Assembly: GCF_000615945.1 (NCBI RefSeq)
Contig: NZ_BAMO01000021.1
Location: 16,584-80,583 of the forward strand
Length of the DNA: 64,000 nt
Origin: Caldalkalibacillus mannanilyticus JCM 10596
GTDB taxonomy: Bacteria > Bacillota > Bacilli > Caldalkalibacillales > JCM-10596
Reading direction: 5' to 3'
The position numbers and the translations under genes were made by a program. Shown piece after piece: positions 28,887-39,205 of this stretch (the first letter of the stretch is position 1; the number at the start of each line of letters is the position of its first letter). The notes beneath the pieces are model-generated. The model was not told where the DNA came from, did no database searches, and worked only from the letters and a program-made list of their open reading frames with translations.

Positions 28887-29899
28887 TCAGCTTTTCGCTT
28901 CGATCATTTGCTTCACAAATTTACGGAAGAAATGCATAAGTTGAATCTGACGCTCAAAGAAACGCACCTTTTTAAGCGGAGACCAGTCTCTCTTCCCTTG
29001 ATAATAGATTTCTATTTCTTTAAACACTCCCTCGGGAAAGAGAAGATAGATCGAGAGAAGAAGCTTCTCCGAGGACAGAAGAGGGTTTTCCTGTTCATAC
29101 GCTTCAAGCCATTCATAAGCTACTTTTTCATTCTCCAACAACTTATCTCCATGCCTTCTATAAAAAAGAGCGATATCTCTTGCAGGAGAATCCAAAGTAG
29201 CTTGTTCAAAGTGATGGATATAGACTTGATCTACTGTATGAATAATATTCTTTCGGTGAAAGCTCCATGACATAAAACCGTTCTTCTTTCTCCCTCAGGT
29301 ACCTTTTCATCCCATTCCTCTAAAAACCGAATGGCTCTTGTAGCCATTTCCTTCAACCATTCAAAATGCTTCACATAGGTCATTTCAAGCGGTGACATGA
29401 TATCTCGACTCTTGGCAAAGTTTCGCAAGTCCTCCATGTCATCCACTCGTTGTTTCCAGCGCCTTAATAAAAGCGGAGGGGTAAGCGAGAAAGCAGAATT
29501 CCCATTCGTTTCAACCCCTAAGCTTTTCTTATGGAGCTGTCCCATGGCTTCAATCAATATTTTCTCCCACTGAGGAAGGTATTTTTCTTCTACCTTATCC
29601 TCCATCCATGGAGTAACATAGTAAGCATCTCCTTCAATAGGTACAAAATAATCTCCGTATTTATTCCGGCATAAAGGCAGAATATATGGATAATGTTGCT
29701 CCGTTAATCGATGAAGACACTGAACAATAAAGGAGAAGTGGCCCAGACTTACCTTCGCTTTTTTCAAGGCAAAAATCCCTTGGTTACAAGTCACTTTTTT
29801 CACTGAACCGAGGGTTTCTATCTTTTCTGGATAGAAATCATATTCATTAAGTACCCATTCCTCTTTCTGCTTGGTCGAAAGCATGTGAAGTACTTTCAT
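28887..29899 (-). CDS. ysxE: YsxE/CotS-like spore coat-associated protein (apparent frameshift near 29250)
   Basis: Two frames read as one protein: 29899-29231 ends at ...VLCHGAFTER, and 29273-28887 continues ...NIIHTVDQVYIHHFEQA. Adding one base in the A-rich GAAAGAATATT region joins them into about 337 residues. The LCHGAF...NII...HFEQA...DIALFYRRHG pattern is the aminoglycoside-phosphotransferase-like fold of the CotS/YsxE/CotI family, used in Bacillus spore coats. In B. subtilis ysxE lies directly after spoVID; here another CotS-like gene separates them. Catalytic activity is not certain. Confidence 0.78.
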
Positions 29900-30894
29900 A
29901 GCGATACCGTTTCCTCTCTCAGTCGATCAATTCGTTCTGCAAACCAGACATAGAGTTGATCTAATTTCTCCTGTTTCTCGCACTCATCCATCCACTTTTC
30001 TACACTCTCTTCAATCGTTCCCATTCCCGAGAGGTAGGCTCCTAGAATTCGCATAAAGGTACGCGGATAAATCATATGAGCCATGATCAAATAATGTTCC
30101 TCTAAGCTCGCTTGGCTTGTTGATTCAAATCCTGTTAGGAAGGCTTCAACCTGCTCTAAACCTACCTCCTCTTGAAGAAAAGCCTCCTGCATAAACTCTG
30201 AAATTCCTTGCAGCCCTTGAAGCAAGGAACGATTTTTTGATTGCAAAGCTAATCCTCTTTCTAGCATCACCCACTGCTCAAGGTGCAATGTAGGATAGAA
30301 TAAAAGAAAAGAATTTTTGGCATGACTGGCTCTTTCTATGGCTTGCGCATGCTTCCATCTTTTCTCTAGCTCCTTCCAATGTAAATGGACCAAGTGAGTA
30401 AACATATTATCCTGAGCCAATAGCTTTCTTTTCATTAAAGTAAGATCTTCAAGATTCACAAGACTCAGAGGAAAAGGCTGATCACGATCAGTCGGTAGGT
30501 TTTGTTGCTGATCCTGAAAAGTAGAGGAACTCTCCACACATGCTATATAAATCATGCCGCAAATTTGCCCCACTCGTTCCCATACTTCAGCTGATCCATA
30601 TGCCATTTGTTCTCCATCAAAAGCATCCTGAATAACTAGGTATTCCTTATTGATTTGTACAAAGGGGGCTCCATCTCTAGTACGAATGAATCGATCGATC
30701 TGACGAAATCCTTTTTTTGCTACCTCTTCTCTCCAATAAAAGGAGCGTTGAAGTTGCTCTTTCTGATTCCAAATGAAAGCATATTTAGAACCTACATTAG
30801 TTTCTAAGCGAAAGCCATGCTCAAGAGGAGTTGTATGGTAGACATGAAAGTGATATTCCTTCGTTATCGTTTGTAATAGAGTTGAAAGGTTCAA
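29896..30894 (-). CDS. CotS-like (APH-fold) spore coat protein, diverged
   Basis: 332 residues. The N-terminal half (ITKEYHFHVYHTTPLEHGFRLETNVGSKYAFIW, then FRQIDRFIRTRDGAPFVQ) follows the N-lobe pattern of CotS/YsxE proteins, but the usual H-G-D/N catalytic segment is not evident in the C-terminal half, so it is probably not an active kinase. It overlaps the next gene by four bases and sits just after spoVID. The family call is by pattern and location. Confidence 0.6.
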   Translation of the reverse strand: MNLSTLLQTITKEYHFHVYHTTPLEHGFRLETNVGSKYAFIWNQKEQLQRSFYWREEVAKKGFRQIDRFIRTRDGAPFVQINKEYLVIQDAFDGEQMAYGSAEVWERVGQICGMIYIACVESSSTFQDQQQNLPTDRDQPFPLSLVNLEDLTLMKRKLLAQDNMFTHLVHLHWKELEKRWKHAQAIERASHAKNSFLLFYPTLHLEQWVMLERGLALQSKNRSLLQGLQGISEFMQEAFLQEEVGLEQVEAFLTGFESTSQASLEEHYLIMAHMIYPRTFMRILGAYLSGMGTIEESVEKWMDECEKQEKLDQLYVWFAERIDRLREETVSL

Positions 30895-30912
30895 GATTTC
30901 CCCCCCTTTGAA

Positions 30913-32130
30913 TTAGGATTTTGGGATATAGAGAATCTGCCCTTCATCAATTTGCTCAGAGCTTAATTGATTGACACGCATGATGTCTTTTACAGGTATG
31001 GAATAGCGCTCAGCAATCGATTCAAGCGATTCATTCCGCTGAATAATACACATCTTAAGTCTTGTAAACTGTTCTTGCTCTTCCGTTTCGCGTGAAGACA
31101 TGAGCTGAGTTAAGAAACTTGTCGTTAATGAACTTGATTTTTTGGGTTCCTCTTCCCTCGGCTGATCGTTGTCAGGCTCTTGTTCACTCTCTTCCCTTTC
31201 TTCCGTTGAAGGCTTACTATGAAAGACTGTTCTAATCTCTTGATTGAATAAAGGAACGACCTTTTCTTCCTCCGCCTCTCTTTCTTCTTCCTCATGATGT
31301 TCCCTTGCTTCTAGCTCTTCGACTTTTTCCTCGGTTGAATCCCCTCTAGCCGCCTTTTCTTGTTCAGAGATTTCCGTGTTCCCCCTCGTCTCCTTACTCG
31401 ATTCGTCGCGCGCTGATTCTGGCTCTGAAGCGCTTTGCTTCTCTCCTAGAAGCTCCGCTCTTAGGTCTACCTTGTTTTCTTCTCTCTCTTCGCTCTGAGC
31501 CTCTTGCTGAGCCTCCCTAGGTTCTTCATTCTGTTCAACTTCCTCTTTAGGGTCATACTCAGCGTTCTCATCTCTCGAAGCGGCTACATCAAAGCTTGGT
31601 AGCAATGGAGCTGGTGCTATTTCATGAAGAGTAGACCTTTCTTCTTGCTCCTCTTCTACTCTAACCATGGCTTCGCTTAAAATTCCTGTAATCTCTACAT
31701 CCGCTTTGATTTGCAGGAGATGACCATCAATCACGTTATAATCAAACTGATCCACTTTCACATAGACCTCATCGATGTCACTGACTCGATTCACTGGTAC
31801 AGTCACATCCACAGGAAATGTTCGTGAAATCTTACCTCTGTGACTCTCTTCGAACACCTCTTGCTGCTCCACTCGAAGAGGCTGAAATTGAAGCTGCTCT
31901 GCCAGAGAGCTAGATTCTAAATCTAGGGAATGATCCCCTTCTTCTTCTATCACATCAAAGCGCCCCTTCAACACAAGGCTTCCTGTAATCGTTGTATAGT
32001 TTTCATCCTCCATCACTTCAATGTCCGGCTCAAGCTCTAAGCTAATGATTTCGGCACCTCTTGCATGATGATCTAACCATACGGATTCTTCCAGTTTAAA
32101 TCTAATTGGCGAATATTGCTCGTTAGACAT
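30913..32130 (-). CDS. spoVID: SpoVID, spore coat morphogenetic protein
   Basis: SpoVID directs coat proteins to encase the forespore. The N-terminal ~160 residues (PIRFKLEESVWLDHHARGAEIISLELEPDI...) match the SpoVID N-domain. The middle (about 175-340) is a very acidic low-complexity region of E, Q, S and R. The C-terminal ~50 residues are a LysM domain (MCIIQRNESLESIAERYSIP...VNQLSS...GQILYIPKS). At 405 residues it is shorter than B. subtilis SpoVID. A GGGAGGGGG site precedes the ATG. Confidence 0.9.
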   Translation of the reverse strand: MSNEQYSPIRFKLEESVWLDHHARGAEIISLELEPDIEVMEDENYTTITGSLVLKGRFDVIEEEGDHSLDLESSSLAEQLQFQPLRVEQQEVFEESHRGKISRTFPVDVTVPVNRVSDIDEVYVKVDQFDYNVIDGHLLQIKADVEITGILSEAMVRVEEEQEERSTLHEIAPAPLLPSFDVAASRDENAEYDPKEEVEQNEEPREAQQEAQSEEREENKVDLRAELLGEKQSASEPESARDESSKETRGNTEISEQEKAARGDSTEEKVEELEAREHHEEEEREAEEEKVVPLFNQEIRTVFHSKPSTEEREESEQEPDNDQPREEEPKKSSSLTTSFLTQLMSSRETEEQEQFTRLKMCIIQRNESLESIAERYSIPVKDIMRVNQLSSEQIDEGQILYIPKS

Positions 32131-32164
32131 TCTGCTCCCCCTCCCAAAATAGACCTTTACGGTA

Positions 32165-32195
32165 ATATATATGGAAGTCCTGATTTATTTATGAT
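32165..32195 (-). promoter_or_regulatory. Possible sigma-E-type promoter of spoVID
   Basis: On the minus strand, CATATATAT (32173-32165) resembles the sigma-E -10 element, and an ATA-containing segment lies about 15 bases further upstream. The spoVID gene in B. subtilis is transcribed by sigma-E, which makes this plausible. It is not proven by the sequence. Confidence 0.35.
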
Positions 32196-32210
32196 TATTA
32201 AATTTTTTCC

Positions 32211-33845
32211 CTATTTCGCTTCATAATAACGATCCGTTGAATGGAGATTTAATGTATGTTCTTCTGTTCCTTGATAACTCAACATAAATTCAGGAAGCAT
32301 TAACTTGTAGTGATACAATATTGACTGACTACTCAAGTGTATATCTAGCCTTTCCTTCTCAGAACCCGGTAAAGAATACGAGCGAGTACGATATGGCTGT
32401 GCAAATTGGATGGCTACATCACTTCTACCACTAGCTTTACCGAGAAAAGGAGCAATACTTCTCAGGATCACCTCTGGTTGCTCTGCATCAGCGGGAATTC
32501 CTGTGAGTGTAAAGTAACCGTTTGTTAACTCGTAGCTATCTTCTCTCTTTTCTTTCTGCGCAAAAGGAGCTTCGATAGTAGAGGGAACCAACTCCAGAGT
32601 GATAGTGGGAGGTTCTAGGAAGGGTTCATCATATTTTTTCAGCTTAAACGTCCAGCCTAAATAAGAAAACAGCTTATCCCCAGGCGAAAAATGTTCAAGA
32701 TCAATGGTAATATTGTTGCTTTGAATTAGCGTCATATCGAACACTTGTAGAGAGATTTGTTGTTGATCAACGTCCTCCATTCGGTCGGTAAATAGTAAAA
32801 AATGTCCTCGCTCTTCTAGGTGAACCATTTCCTGATAAAAATAACCTGCCTCTGGTGTGACACTCCCCTCCACTGGAACCTGCCAGCGAATCCGAAAATC
32901 ATTAAGTACATCCACATCCGTTGATGAATGAACAATAACTTCCCAAACAGCGTGATCATAATAATTCACCATTCTGACGAACTCAAGTTCATGATCTGGT
33001 GATAGGCGTATTTTCTGACCCATCTCATACTTCCTACCAGGATACACTGGCTTCAATTCAAAATGATGGCTGATCGGCAGGCTCTCTTTTCTAGAGATTG
33101 CTACTGAAGGAATGACATCCAAGTCAAGCTCATAGCGCTTTGGCTCTATATTCAAGTACCGTCGCTTGAGAGGAAAAGACTCTATCTTGATATTTAACAC
33201 CATCTTCCAGCCATCTTCTTCTTCTACTAGCCACGACTCATGCTCAAAAATGACAGTGTTAATGCCTTCTACTGCATCTACGCTTCTAATCGCATAATCA
33301 ATCGGCAAATACGGAAGAATATATTTCTCTTCTAGTTTTTTAGTTTCATACTGTGAGAATAGATCCCCTACTGAAACATCTAAGAAAAGCTCACTTTCTA
33401 GCATCCAAAATCCATTGATCGTCAGATCCACTCGCTGTTGACGTAGATCTTCATCTTCTGGATATTCAAAAAAATAGGAAAGTCCATCTTGAAAAAAGGA
33501 CTCCATTGTTATCGGGAAGACTTCATTAACAGGGTAGTAAGTACCGATTTGTCGCGCTAATTGATACCGGTCTAAGCCTTCATAGCCTACAGTGTCTAAG
33601 AAATCTTTGTTCTTCTGTTCTAATGAAACAAACGGTTCTCTGATACTTTTCGCTACTTCTCGATCTACTTCTAAGGGAAATTCACCCTTGAAGTAGTTAG
33701 TAGGAGTTAAATGAATGCCTTCTTTTTCTTGCCATTGACTCACTGTTAGTTCGCTTCTATATTTATTTGCTTCGAGATAGAAAATACATCCCACTAGTCC
33801 TATCAATAGAAGGACAACGAAACTAAGTTTTTTATGTTTATTCAC
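32211..33845 (-). CDS. Large lipoprotein/secreted protein of unknown function
   Basis: About 544 residues from the GTG at 33845, which has GGTGGA at eight bases; the frame opens at another GTG nine bases earlier. The N-terminus is a signal segment ending LLIGLVGC, a fair lipobox, so the product may be lipid-anchored outside the membrane. The rest is beta-rich, with many E, Y, W and L residues and no recognised domain. It lies between hemL and spoVID, where B. subtilis has no such gene, on the same strand. Confidence 0.65.
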   Translation of the reverse strand: MNKHKKLSFVVLLLIGLVGCIFYLEANKYRSELTVSQWQEKEGIHLTPTNYFKGEFPLEVDREVAKSIREPFVSLEQKNKDFLDTVGYEGLDRYQLARQIGTYYPVNEVFPITMESFFQDGLSYFFEYPEDEDLRQQRVDLTINGFWMLESELFLDVSVGDLFSQYETKKLEEKYILPYLPIDYAIRSVDAVEGINTVIFEHESWLVEEEDGWKMVLNIKIESFPLKRRYLNIEPKRYELDLDVIPSVAISRKESLPISHHFELKPVYPGRKYEMGQKIRLSPDHELEFVRMVNYYDHAVWEVIVHSSTDVDVLNDFRIRWQVPVEGSVTPEAGYFYQEMVHLEERGHFLLFTDRMEDVDQQQISLQVFDMTLIQSNNITIDLEHFSPGDKLFSYLGWTFKLKKYDEPFLEPPTITLELVPSTIEAPFAQKEKREDSYELTNGYFTLTGIPADAEQPEVILRSIAPFLGKASGRSDVAIQFAQPYRTRSYSLPGSEKERLDIHLSSQSILYHYKLMLPEFMLSYQGTEEHTLNLHSTDRYYEAK

Positions 33846-33881
33846 TAGATTCACTCCACCTTTTATTTGTAATACATCTGA

Positions 33882-34180
33882 TCATTCCTTATTAGACTTT
33901 TTTTCTAAGTCTTTTTCTAAGTCAACGATCATTTTGTCTTGTTTATCTTTTTTTAAATCTTTAATGAACAAATCTAAGGTGTATTTTTCATGATCTACTA
34001 TACCATTTTCATACAATTTTTCTACAGCTTTTTGAACCATAAGCTGTTCTTTATAGTTCTTTAATGTTGATGGATGTGTGAAATATTCTTTTGTGCTTAC
34101 TTCTAAAGATTTTGCCATTTGATTTAGTAATTCAGTCATTTCAGGAGTTGTATTTTTGAAAGCTTCTTCTGTTTGAAGAG
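33882..34180 (-). pseudogene. Remnant of a SurA-N-like secreted protein gene
   Basis: The frame is open from about 34180 (after a TAA) to 33882, but it has no good start. The first ATG, at 34139, lacks a ribosome site, and coding-like sequence (ALQTEEAFKNTTPE) continues upstream of it. The pattern LEVSTKEYF...NYKEQLMVQKAVEKL resembles LGITEEEYW...GYKDSILVEKL of the secreted protein at 5680-6396. No signal peptide is present. It looks like the 3' end of a lost gene squeezed between the hemL terminator and the next gene; a real 85-residue protein cannot be excluded. Confidence 0.5.
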
Positions 34181-34212
34181 CTATTTCTTAATTCCCTAAA
34201 TTCCAAATAAAA

Positions 34213-34245
34213 AATGACCTTCACCAATACTATTGCTGGTGAAGG
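34213..34245 (-). terminator. Rho-independent terminator of the hem operon
   Basis: CCTTCACCA and TGGTGAAGG (34218-34226 and 34237-34245) form a nine-base perfect stem. The minus strand continues TCATTTTTTATT. It follows the hemL stop at 34301. Confidence 0.9.
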
Positions 34246-34300
34246 CCTGTGCTGTACTCATTCTATTCTTGAAGCCATATTTTATGTCTATACTTCCTCG

Positions 34301-35593
34301 TTATTCTTTCGCCAAGATGGCTAATGCTTTCTCATTTGCTTCAATGGTCCGATCTAAATCCTCCTGTGTATGAGCAATGGATAGAAACATTCCTTCAAAT
34401 TGGGAAGGAGGAATATAGACTCCTTCTTCAGCCATCAGTTGAAAATAACGAGCGAAGCGGGCTAAATCTGATTTTCTTGCCTGCTCAAAGTTTTGGACAG
34501 CTCCCTCGTTAAAGAAGAAACCGACCATGGAGCCTACTCGATTGATGCAATAAGGAATCTGATGCTTTTCAGCATTTTGGCGAATCCCAGCTTCTAAGTA
34601 AGCTCCCTTCTTTTCTAATTCTGCATACTGCTCTTTAGTCATCAACTTTAATGTTTCATACCCAGCCGTCATAGCTAGGGGATTCCCAGACAGCGTTCCA
34701 GCTTGATAAATAGGTCCAATAGGAGCCATCTGCTCCATGATTTCTTTTCTTCCGCCATAGGCTCCAACTGGAAGCCCTCCACCGATCACTTTCCCTAAGC
34801 AAGTGAGGTCAGGAGTAATTCCAAATAGACCTTGCGCACAGTGATAATCTACACGAAATCCTGTCATCACTTCATCAAAAATCAACAGCGCTCCATTTTT
34901 TTCAGTGAGCTCTCTCAGACCCGTTAAGAATCCTGGGAGGGGAGGAACCACACCCATGTTTCCGGCGATTGGCTCTAGAATGACCGCCGCGATCTCTTGA
35001 TCAAAACGTTCAAAAGCAAGCTTTACACTTTCCAGGTCGTTATACGGCACGGTAATCGTATGAGTGGCTGTTGCTTCAGGGACTCCTGGGGAATCAGGCA
35101 ATCCTAGAGTAGCAACTCCTGAACCCGCCTTAATCAACAAGGAATCTGCATGCCCATGATAGCTTCCTTCAAATTTTAAGATCTTATCTCTTTTGGTAAA
35201 TCCACGAGCCAAGCGTAAAGCACTCATTGTGGCTTCCGTTCCAGAGTTCACCATACGCACAATCTCTACAGAAGGAACACGCTCTACAACAAGCTGAGCC
35301 ATCTCGGTTTCGATTTCGGTTGGAGCACCAAAGCTAGTCCCTTTTTCTGCTACTTTTTTCAGCGCTTCCACCACTTGAGGATGCGCGTGTCCCGCAATAA
35401 GAGGTCCCCATGAACCAACATAGTCAATATAAGAGTTCCCATCAAGATCATAGACCTTAGAGCCTTCTCCCCGTTCAAAATAAATCGGATTCATCCCCAC
35501 GGATTTAAAAGCACGAACAGGGCTGTTCACTCCTCCGGGAATGTACTGCTTCGCTTCATCAAACGCTTGAATGGAACGATTGTATTTACTCAT
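34301..35593 (-). CDS. hemL: Glutamate-1-semialdehyde 2,1-aminomutase
   Basis: A PLP enzyme converting glutamate-1-semialdehyde to 5-aminolevulinate in the C5 pathway. 430 residues; [15 protein letters not shown] near the start, the [15 protein letters not shown] and YHGHAD segments, and the PLP lysine in [18 protein letters not shown]. It is last in the haem operon and its start overlaps the hemB stop by eight bases. Bacillus species have the paralogue gsaB; operon position makes this hemL. Confidence 0.96.
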   Translation of the reverse strand: MSKYNRSIQAFDEAKQYIPGGVNSPVRAFKSVGMNPIYFERGEGSKVYDLDGNSYIDYVGSWGPLIAGHAHPQVVEALKKVAEKGTSFGAPTEIETEMAQLVVERVPSVEIVRMVNSGTEATMSALRLARGFTKRDKILKFEGSYHGHADSLLIKAGSGVATLGLPDSPGVPEATATHTITVPYNDLESVKLAFERFDQEIAAVILEPIAGNMGVVPPLPGFLTGLRELTEKNGALLIFDEVMTGFRVDYHCAQGLFGITPDLTCLGKVIGGGLPVGAYGGRKEIMEQMAPIGPIYQAGTLSGNPLAMTAGYETLKLMTKEQYAELEKKGAYLEAGIRQNAEKHQIPYCINRVGSMVGFFFNEGAVQNFEQARKSDLARFARYFQLMAEEGVYIPPSQFEGMFLSIAHTQEDLDRTIEANEKALAILAKE

Positions 35594-36578
35594 TCGCCTT
35601 CCCTCCTAACCATCTGGCTACATCCTTTGCATGATAGGTTAATATCATATCTGCTCCCGCACGCTTCAAGCCTGTAAGTAATTCTAGGACAATTTTCTGC
35701 TCATCTATCCAACCCTTTTCTGCTGCCGCTTTAACCATGGAGTATTCCCCGCTGACATTATAAGCAGCTACCGGATATGGAAAGTTGTCTTTTACTTCTC
35801 TAATGATATCCATATAAGCCATCGCCGGCTTAACCATCAGGATGTCCGCTCCTTGCTCAACGTCTGCTTGAGCTTCACGTAGAGCTTCACGACGATTAGC
35901 TGGGTCCATTTGATAGGTTCGACGGTCACCAAATTGAGGTGTTGAATGAGCGGCATCACGAAACGGTCCATAGAAGGAAGAAGCATATTTGACAGCGTAG
36001 GACATAATGGGGATATCCTCATAACCTGCCTCATCCAGCCCTTCACGAATGGCATAAACAAACCCGTCTAGCATGTTGGAGGGGGCAATGATATCCGCTC
36101 CTGCTTGAGCTTGAGAAACGGCTGTTTTGACGAGTAATTCAAGAGAAGGATCGTTCACAATCTTCCCCTTTTCTACCACTCCGCAGTGCCCATGATCGGT
36201 ATATTGACATAGACAGGTATCGGCAATGACCACTAAATCAGGTGCCATATTCTTTACTACTTTCGTTGCTTCTTGAACAATTCCATTGTGAGCATAGGCT
36301 TCGCTTCCATGATGATCCTTATGCTCCGGCACACCAAAAAGAATCACTGCCGGAATTCCTAATGCTTGAACCTCCTCTATTTCTTGAGGTAATAGATCTA
36401 GGGAAAAATGATACACACCTGGCATTGAAGGAATTTCTTCCTTCACCCCTGTTCCTTCAACCACAAATAGGGGATAGATAAGATCCTGAATCGCTAAGGT
36501 CGTTTCTCTCACCATGCTTCGAATCCCCGTGCTCCCTCTCAGTCTGCGATGTCTTTCAAAATAACTCATTTCGCTCAC
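35586..36578 (-). CDS. hemB: Delta-aminolevulinic acid dehydratase (porphobilinogen synthase)
   Basis: Condenses two 5-aminolevulinates to porphobilinogen. 330 residues; the zinc cysteines in [14 protein letters not shown] (about 121-134), the Schiff-base lysine regions [18 protein letters not shown] and [10 protein letters not shown] are visible. ATGA-type packing with hemD upstream and hemL downstream indicates tight coupling. Confidence 0.96.
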   Translation of the reverse strand: MSEMSYFERHRRLRGSTGIRSMVRETTLAIQDLIYPLFVVEGTGVKEEIPSMPGVYHFSLDLLPQEIEEVQALGIPAVILFGVPEHKDHHGSEAYAHNGIVQEATKVVKNMAPDLVVIADTCLCQYTDHGHCGVVEKGKIVNDPSLELLVKTAVSQAQAGADIIAPSNMLDGFVYAIREGLDEAGYEDIPIMSYAVKYASSFYGPFRDAAHSTPQFGDRRTYQMDPANRREALREAQADVEQGADILMVKPAMAYMDIIREVKDNFPYPVAAYNVSGEYSMVKAAAEKGWIDEQKIVLELLTGLKRAGADMILTYHAKDVARWLGGKANE

Positions 36579-37383
36579 CTCGTTTTTCCTTGATAATATC
36601 TTTCTATTTCTTCTATTAAGCTATCTGAAGTAAATTCCTTGGCTTCAATTTGCACCTCTAAGCCACTTTCCTGCGCTGTTTGGGTCGTAATTGGACCAAT
36701 ACTAGCAATCGTCAATGTATGTAAATACCTTCTCCAATCTGTCATTTCAAATAGGTCTACAAAGTGTTTTACCGTAGAAGAACTGGTAAAGGTGATCACA
36801 TCGATTTCTCCCGATTGAAGCAAATGAAGGAGCTCCTCTTTTTGCTGATCAACAACAACAGAGGTATATAAGACGATGTCATCGACCGTTATTCCCTGCT
36901 CACGAAGCTCCGCAGTTAATTTTCGTCTAGCCATTTGAGCACGTGGGTATAAGACCCTCATCCCTGGTGAAAGCTGCTCTTGACATGTCTCAATGAGTGC
37001 CTCCTGATGAAAGACGGTAGGGACTGCATCTGCGGTGAGTCCATAGGCATGCAGCGCTTTCTCTGTTTTTGGACCAATAGCAGCTAGCTTCTTTTCGCTT
37101 AGCCACTTCAACTTCTGCTCTGGATGAATGGCATTTTTCACTTGATCGACAAAGAAATGAACCGCATTCACACTGGTGAATAATATCCAGTCATACTGAT
37201 CAAGCTGAGCAATGGCTCCCCGAATGGGCTCCAGGTCCTCTGTCAGCCGAGGTTCAATTACAGAAAAGAAAAAGGGGATTCCACCTTTTGCCGGATCATC
37301 TCCCCCATCTCCTGCGCTTGTCTTTCGGCACGCGTGACCACAATTCTCTTCCCATAGAGAGCAAGGTCTAATTCCGCACTCAT
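36575..37383 (-). CDS. hemD: Uroporphyrinogen-III synthase (apparent frameshift near 37284)
   Basis: HemD closes hydroxymethylbilane to uroporphyrinogen III. The true ATG at 37383 overlaps the hemC stop (ATGA) and encodes [25 protein letters not shown], the typical start. The frame then breaks: CGG CAA AAG GTG reads to a stop, whereas adding one G (AAG GGT GGA ATC CCC) restores [12 protein letters not shown] and joins the frame containing [15 protein letters not shown]. The joined product is about 269 residues, normal for HemD. An internal ATG (37171) gives only a 198-residue fragment. A dropped G in GGG is the likely cause. Confidence 0.87.
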
Positions 37384-38312
37384 GCTTCTAGCTCGCTCTT
37401 CACTTTGTCTAGTATTTCCATCGCGCCTTTTTCCTTGAGCAAAAGAGCAAGCTCTTGACCTAACGCTTGTGGCTCCTCACCTTTTAAGGTTTCTTGGATG
37501 ATTTTCTTTCCATCGGGAGAGCCCACAAGCCCAGTTAGATGGATCACGCCATCCTTCCGTTCACCATAAGCAGCAACTGGAACCTGACATCCCCCTTCGA
37601 TCGTATGTAAGAAAGCTCGTTCCGCCTGAACAATGATCCCTGATTCAGTATCGTGGACACGTTGAAGCAATTGGATCACCTCTTGATCAGAGGTGCGGCA
37701 CTCAATCCCTAGCGCGCCTTGTCCAACCGCTGGTAAACATGTTTCTACAGACAAGTATTCCGTCACCACTTCCTCAGTCCAGCCCATTCTTTCTAAGCCT
37801 GCTGCGGCTAGAATTATCGCATCATATTCTTTCTCGCGAAGTTTATGAATCCGTGTATCGATATTCCCTCGAATCCATTTTAATTCTAAATCAGGTCTGT
37901 GTTTCAGAAGCTGTGCGGATCGACGCAAGCTACTTGTTCCGATGATCGCTCCAGCAGGTAAATCTGCTAAAGTTTGGCCTTCATTAGAAAGTAAGCAGTC
38001 ACGTGGATCGACTCGTTTCGGGATACAACCGATCATAAGACCAGCAGGAAGGACAGCAGGCATATCTTTAATGCTATGTACAGCGAAATCAATCTCGCCC
38101 TCTAACAGTGCCTGTTCAATTTCCTTTACAAATAACCCCTTTCCTCCTACCTTAGAAAGAGTCACATCTAAAATGCGATCACCCTTGGTCACAATCTCCT
38201 TGATTTCGAAAGTATAGGGGAGATCCAATGCCTCCAACTGACGAATAAACCATTTGGTCTGTGTAAGGGCTAGTTTGCTTTTTCTTGATCCAACAATAAT
38301 CTTTCTCGTCAT
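37380..38312 (-). CDS. hemC: Porphobilinogen deaminase (hydroxymethylbilane synthase)
   Basis: Polymerises four porphobilinogens into hydroxymethylbilane. 310 residues; [16 protein letters not shown] at the N-terminus, HSIKDMPA and [10 protein letters not shown] for substrate binding, and the cysteine that carries the dipyrromethane cofactor in [12 protein letters not shown] (about 241). Four-base overlap with hemD. Confidence 0.97.
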   Translation of the reverse strand: MTRKIIVGSRKSKLALTQTKWFIRQLEALDLPYTFEIKEIVTKGDRILDVTLSKVGGKGLFVKEIEQALLEGEIDFAVHSIKDMPAVLPAGLMIGCIPKRVDPRDCLLSNEGQTLADLPAGAIIGTSSLRRSAQLLKHRPDLELKWIRGNIDTRIHKLREKEYDAIILAAAGLERMGWTEEVVTEYLSVETCLPAVGQGALGIECRTSDQEVIQLLQRVHDTESGIIVQAERAFLHTIEGGCQVPVAAYGERKDGVIHLTGLVGSPDGKKIIQETLKGEEPQALGQELALLLKEKGAMEILDKVKSELEA

Positions 38313-38364
38313 CCTATCACGTCCTTTGTACTGTGCATCTGAATACAGCTATATCCATTTTTGC

Positions 38365-39189
38365 TCACATCCATAAATGAAACTTAGAAAAAATACTAGC
38401 AAGTAAATAATTAATAAGTAACACTAAAAAACAGATAATATTTAACTCTACAATTCGGCGACCTGACCAGCCTTTCACTACTCGTTGGTAGAGATACACA
38501 CCATACATAAGCAGAACAAGAATCGAAAAGATCACCTTAGGGTCATAAAGAAAGGATGCATCCAAAGTATAATAGCCCCAGACAATCCCCAGAATTAAGC
38601 TTAGCAATAATAATGGCACTCCTATTAAGTTAAGACGAAATGTATAGAGGTCTAATTGAACCAGACTGGGCAGCCTTCTGACATGCTTGGTCCATTTCTT
38701 TTTTTTCAACATCGAATGCTGGACTAAATAGAAGCTGGAAAAAATAAAAGAGAACGTAAACGCTGCATAGCTGATGAAAGCCATTGAAATATGTATTAAA
38801 AGCCATTCCGAGCTTAACTGCTCCGCCATTTGAGCTGGGATTTCCCGACCAGCTACAAATAAGCTTAGGGAAAGTACAGTAAAGCCAATCACATTTGTAA
38901 AAAAGAGAATAAGGTCCATTCTAAAAAACCAGTTAATCAAGAGGCTAAGCGTAATAAGAAGCCAAGCATAGAAAAAAAGAGTATCAAACTGTGAAAATAG
39001 TGGTAGAATCCCTTTTTGTATCGCACTCATTCCTATGTAGACCGTTTGAATAACCCAAACTATAGAAAGCAACCAGAAAGCAAATTGATTTGCTTTCCGG
39101 TTGTTCTGTAAAAAATCATAGAAGTATAGTAAAACACTGCTTGCATATAAGACAACCAAAAGCTCATAATACCAAATCTGTTCAAACAT
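38365..39189 (-). CDS. hemX: HemX, CcsA-like membrane protein of the haem operon
   Basis: 274 residues with about eight membrane helices and the CcsA/HemX cytochrome c assembly-family pattern, including the WLLIHISMAFISYAAFTFSF and GVPLLLLSLILGIVWGYY segments. In B. subtilis HemX lowers the level of HemA protein and is not needed for haem synthesis. It sits between hemA and hemC as in Bacillus; AAGGAGG precedes the ATG. Confidence 0.9.
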   Translation of the reverse strand: MFEQIWYYELLVVLYASSVLLYFYDFLQNNRKANQFAFWLLSIVWVIQTVYIGMSAIQKGILPLFSQFDTLFFYAWLLITLSLLINWFFRMDLILFFTNVIGFTVLSLSLFVAGREIPAQMAEQLSSEWLLIHISMAFISYAAFTFSFIFSSFYLVQHSMLKKKKWTKHVRRLPSLVQLDLYTFRLNLIGVPLLLLSLILGIVWGYYTLDASFLYDPKVIFSILVLLMYGVYLYQRVVKGWSGRRIVELNIICFLVLLINYLLASIFSKFHLWM

Positions 39190-39205
39190 CGGCTATGAAC
39201 CTCCT

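Noticed and set aside
31000..31650. Low-complexity region as a mobile or foreign segment
   Set aside because: It is the acidic middle of SpoVID, typical of the family.
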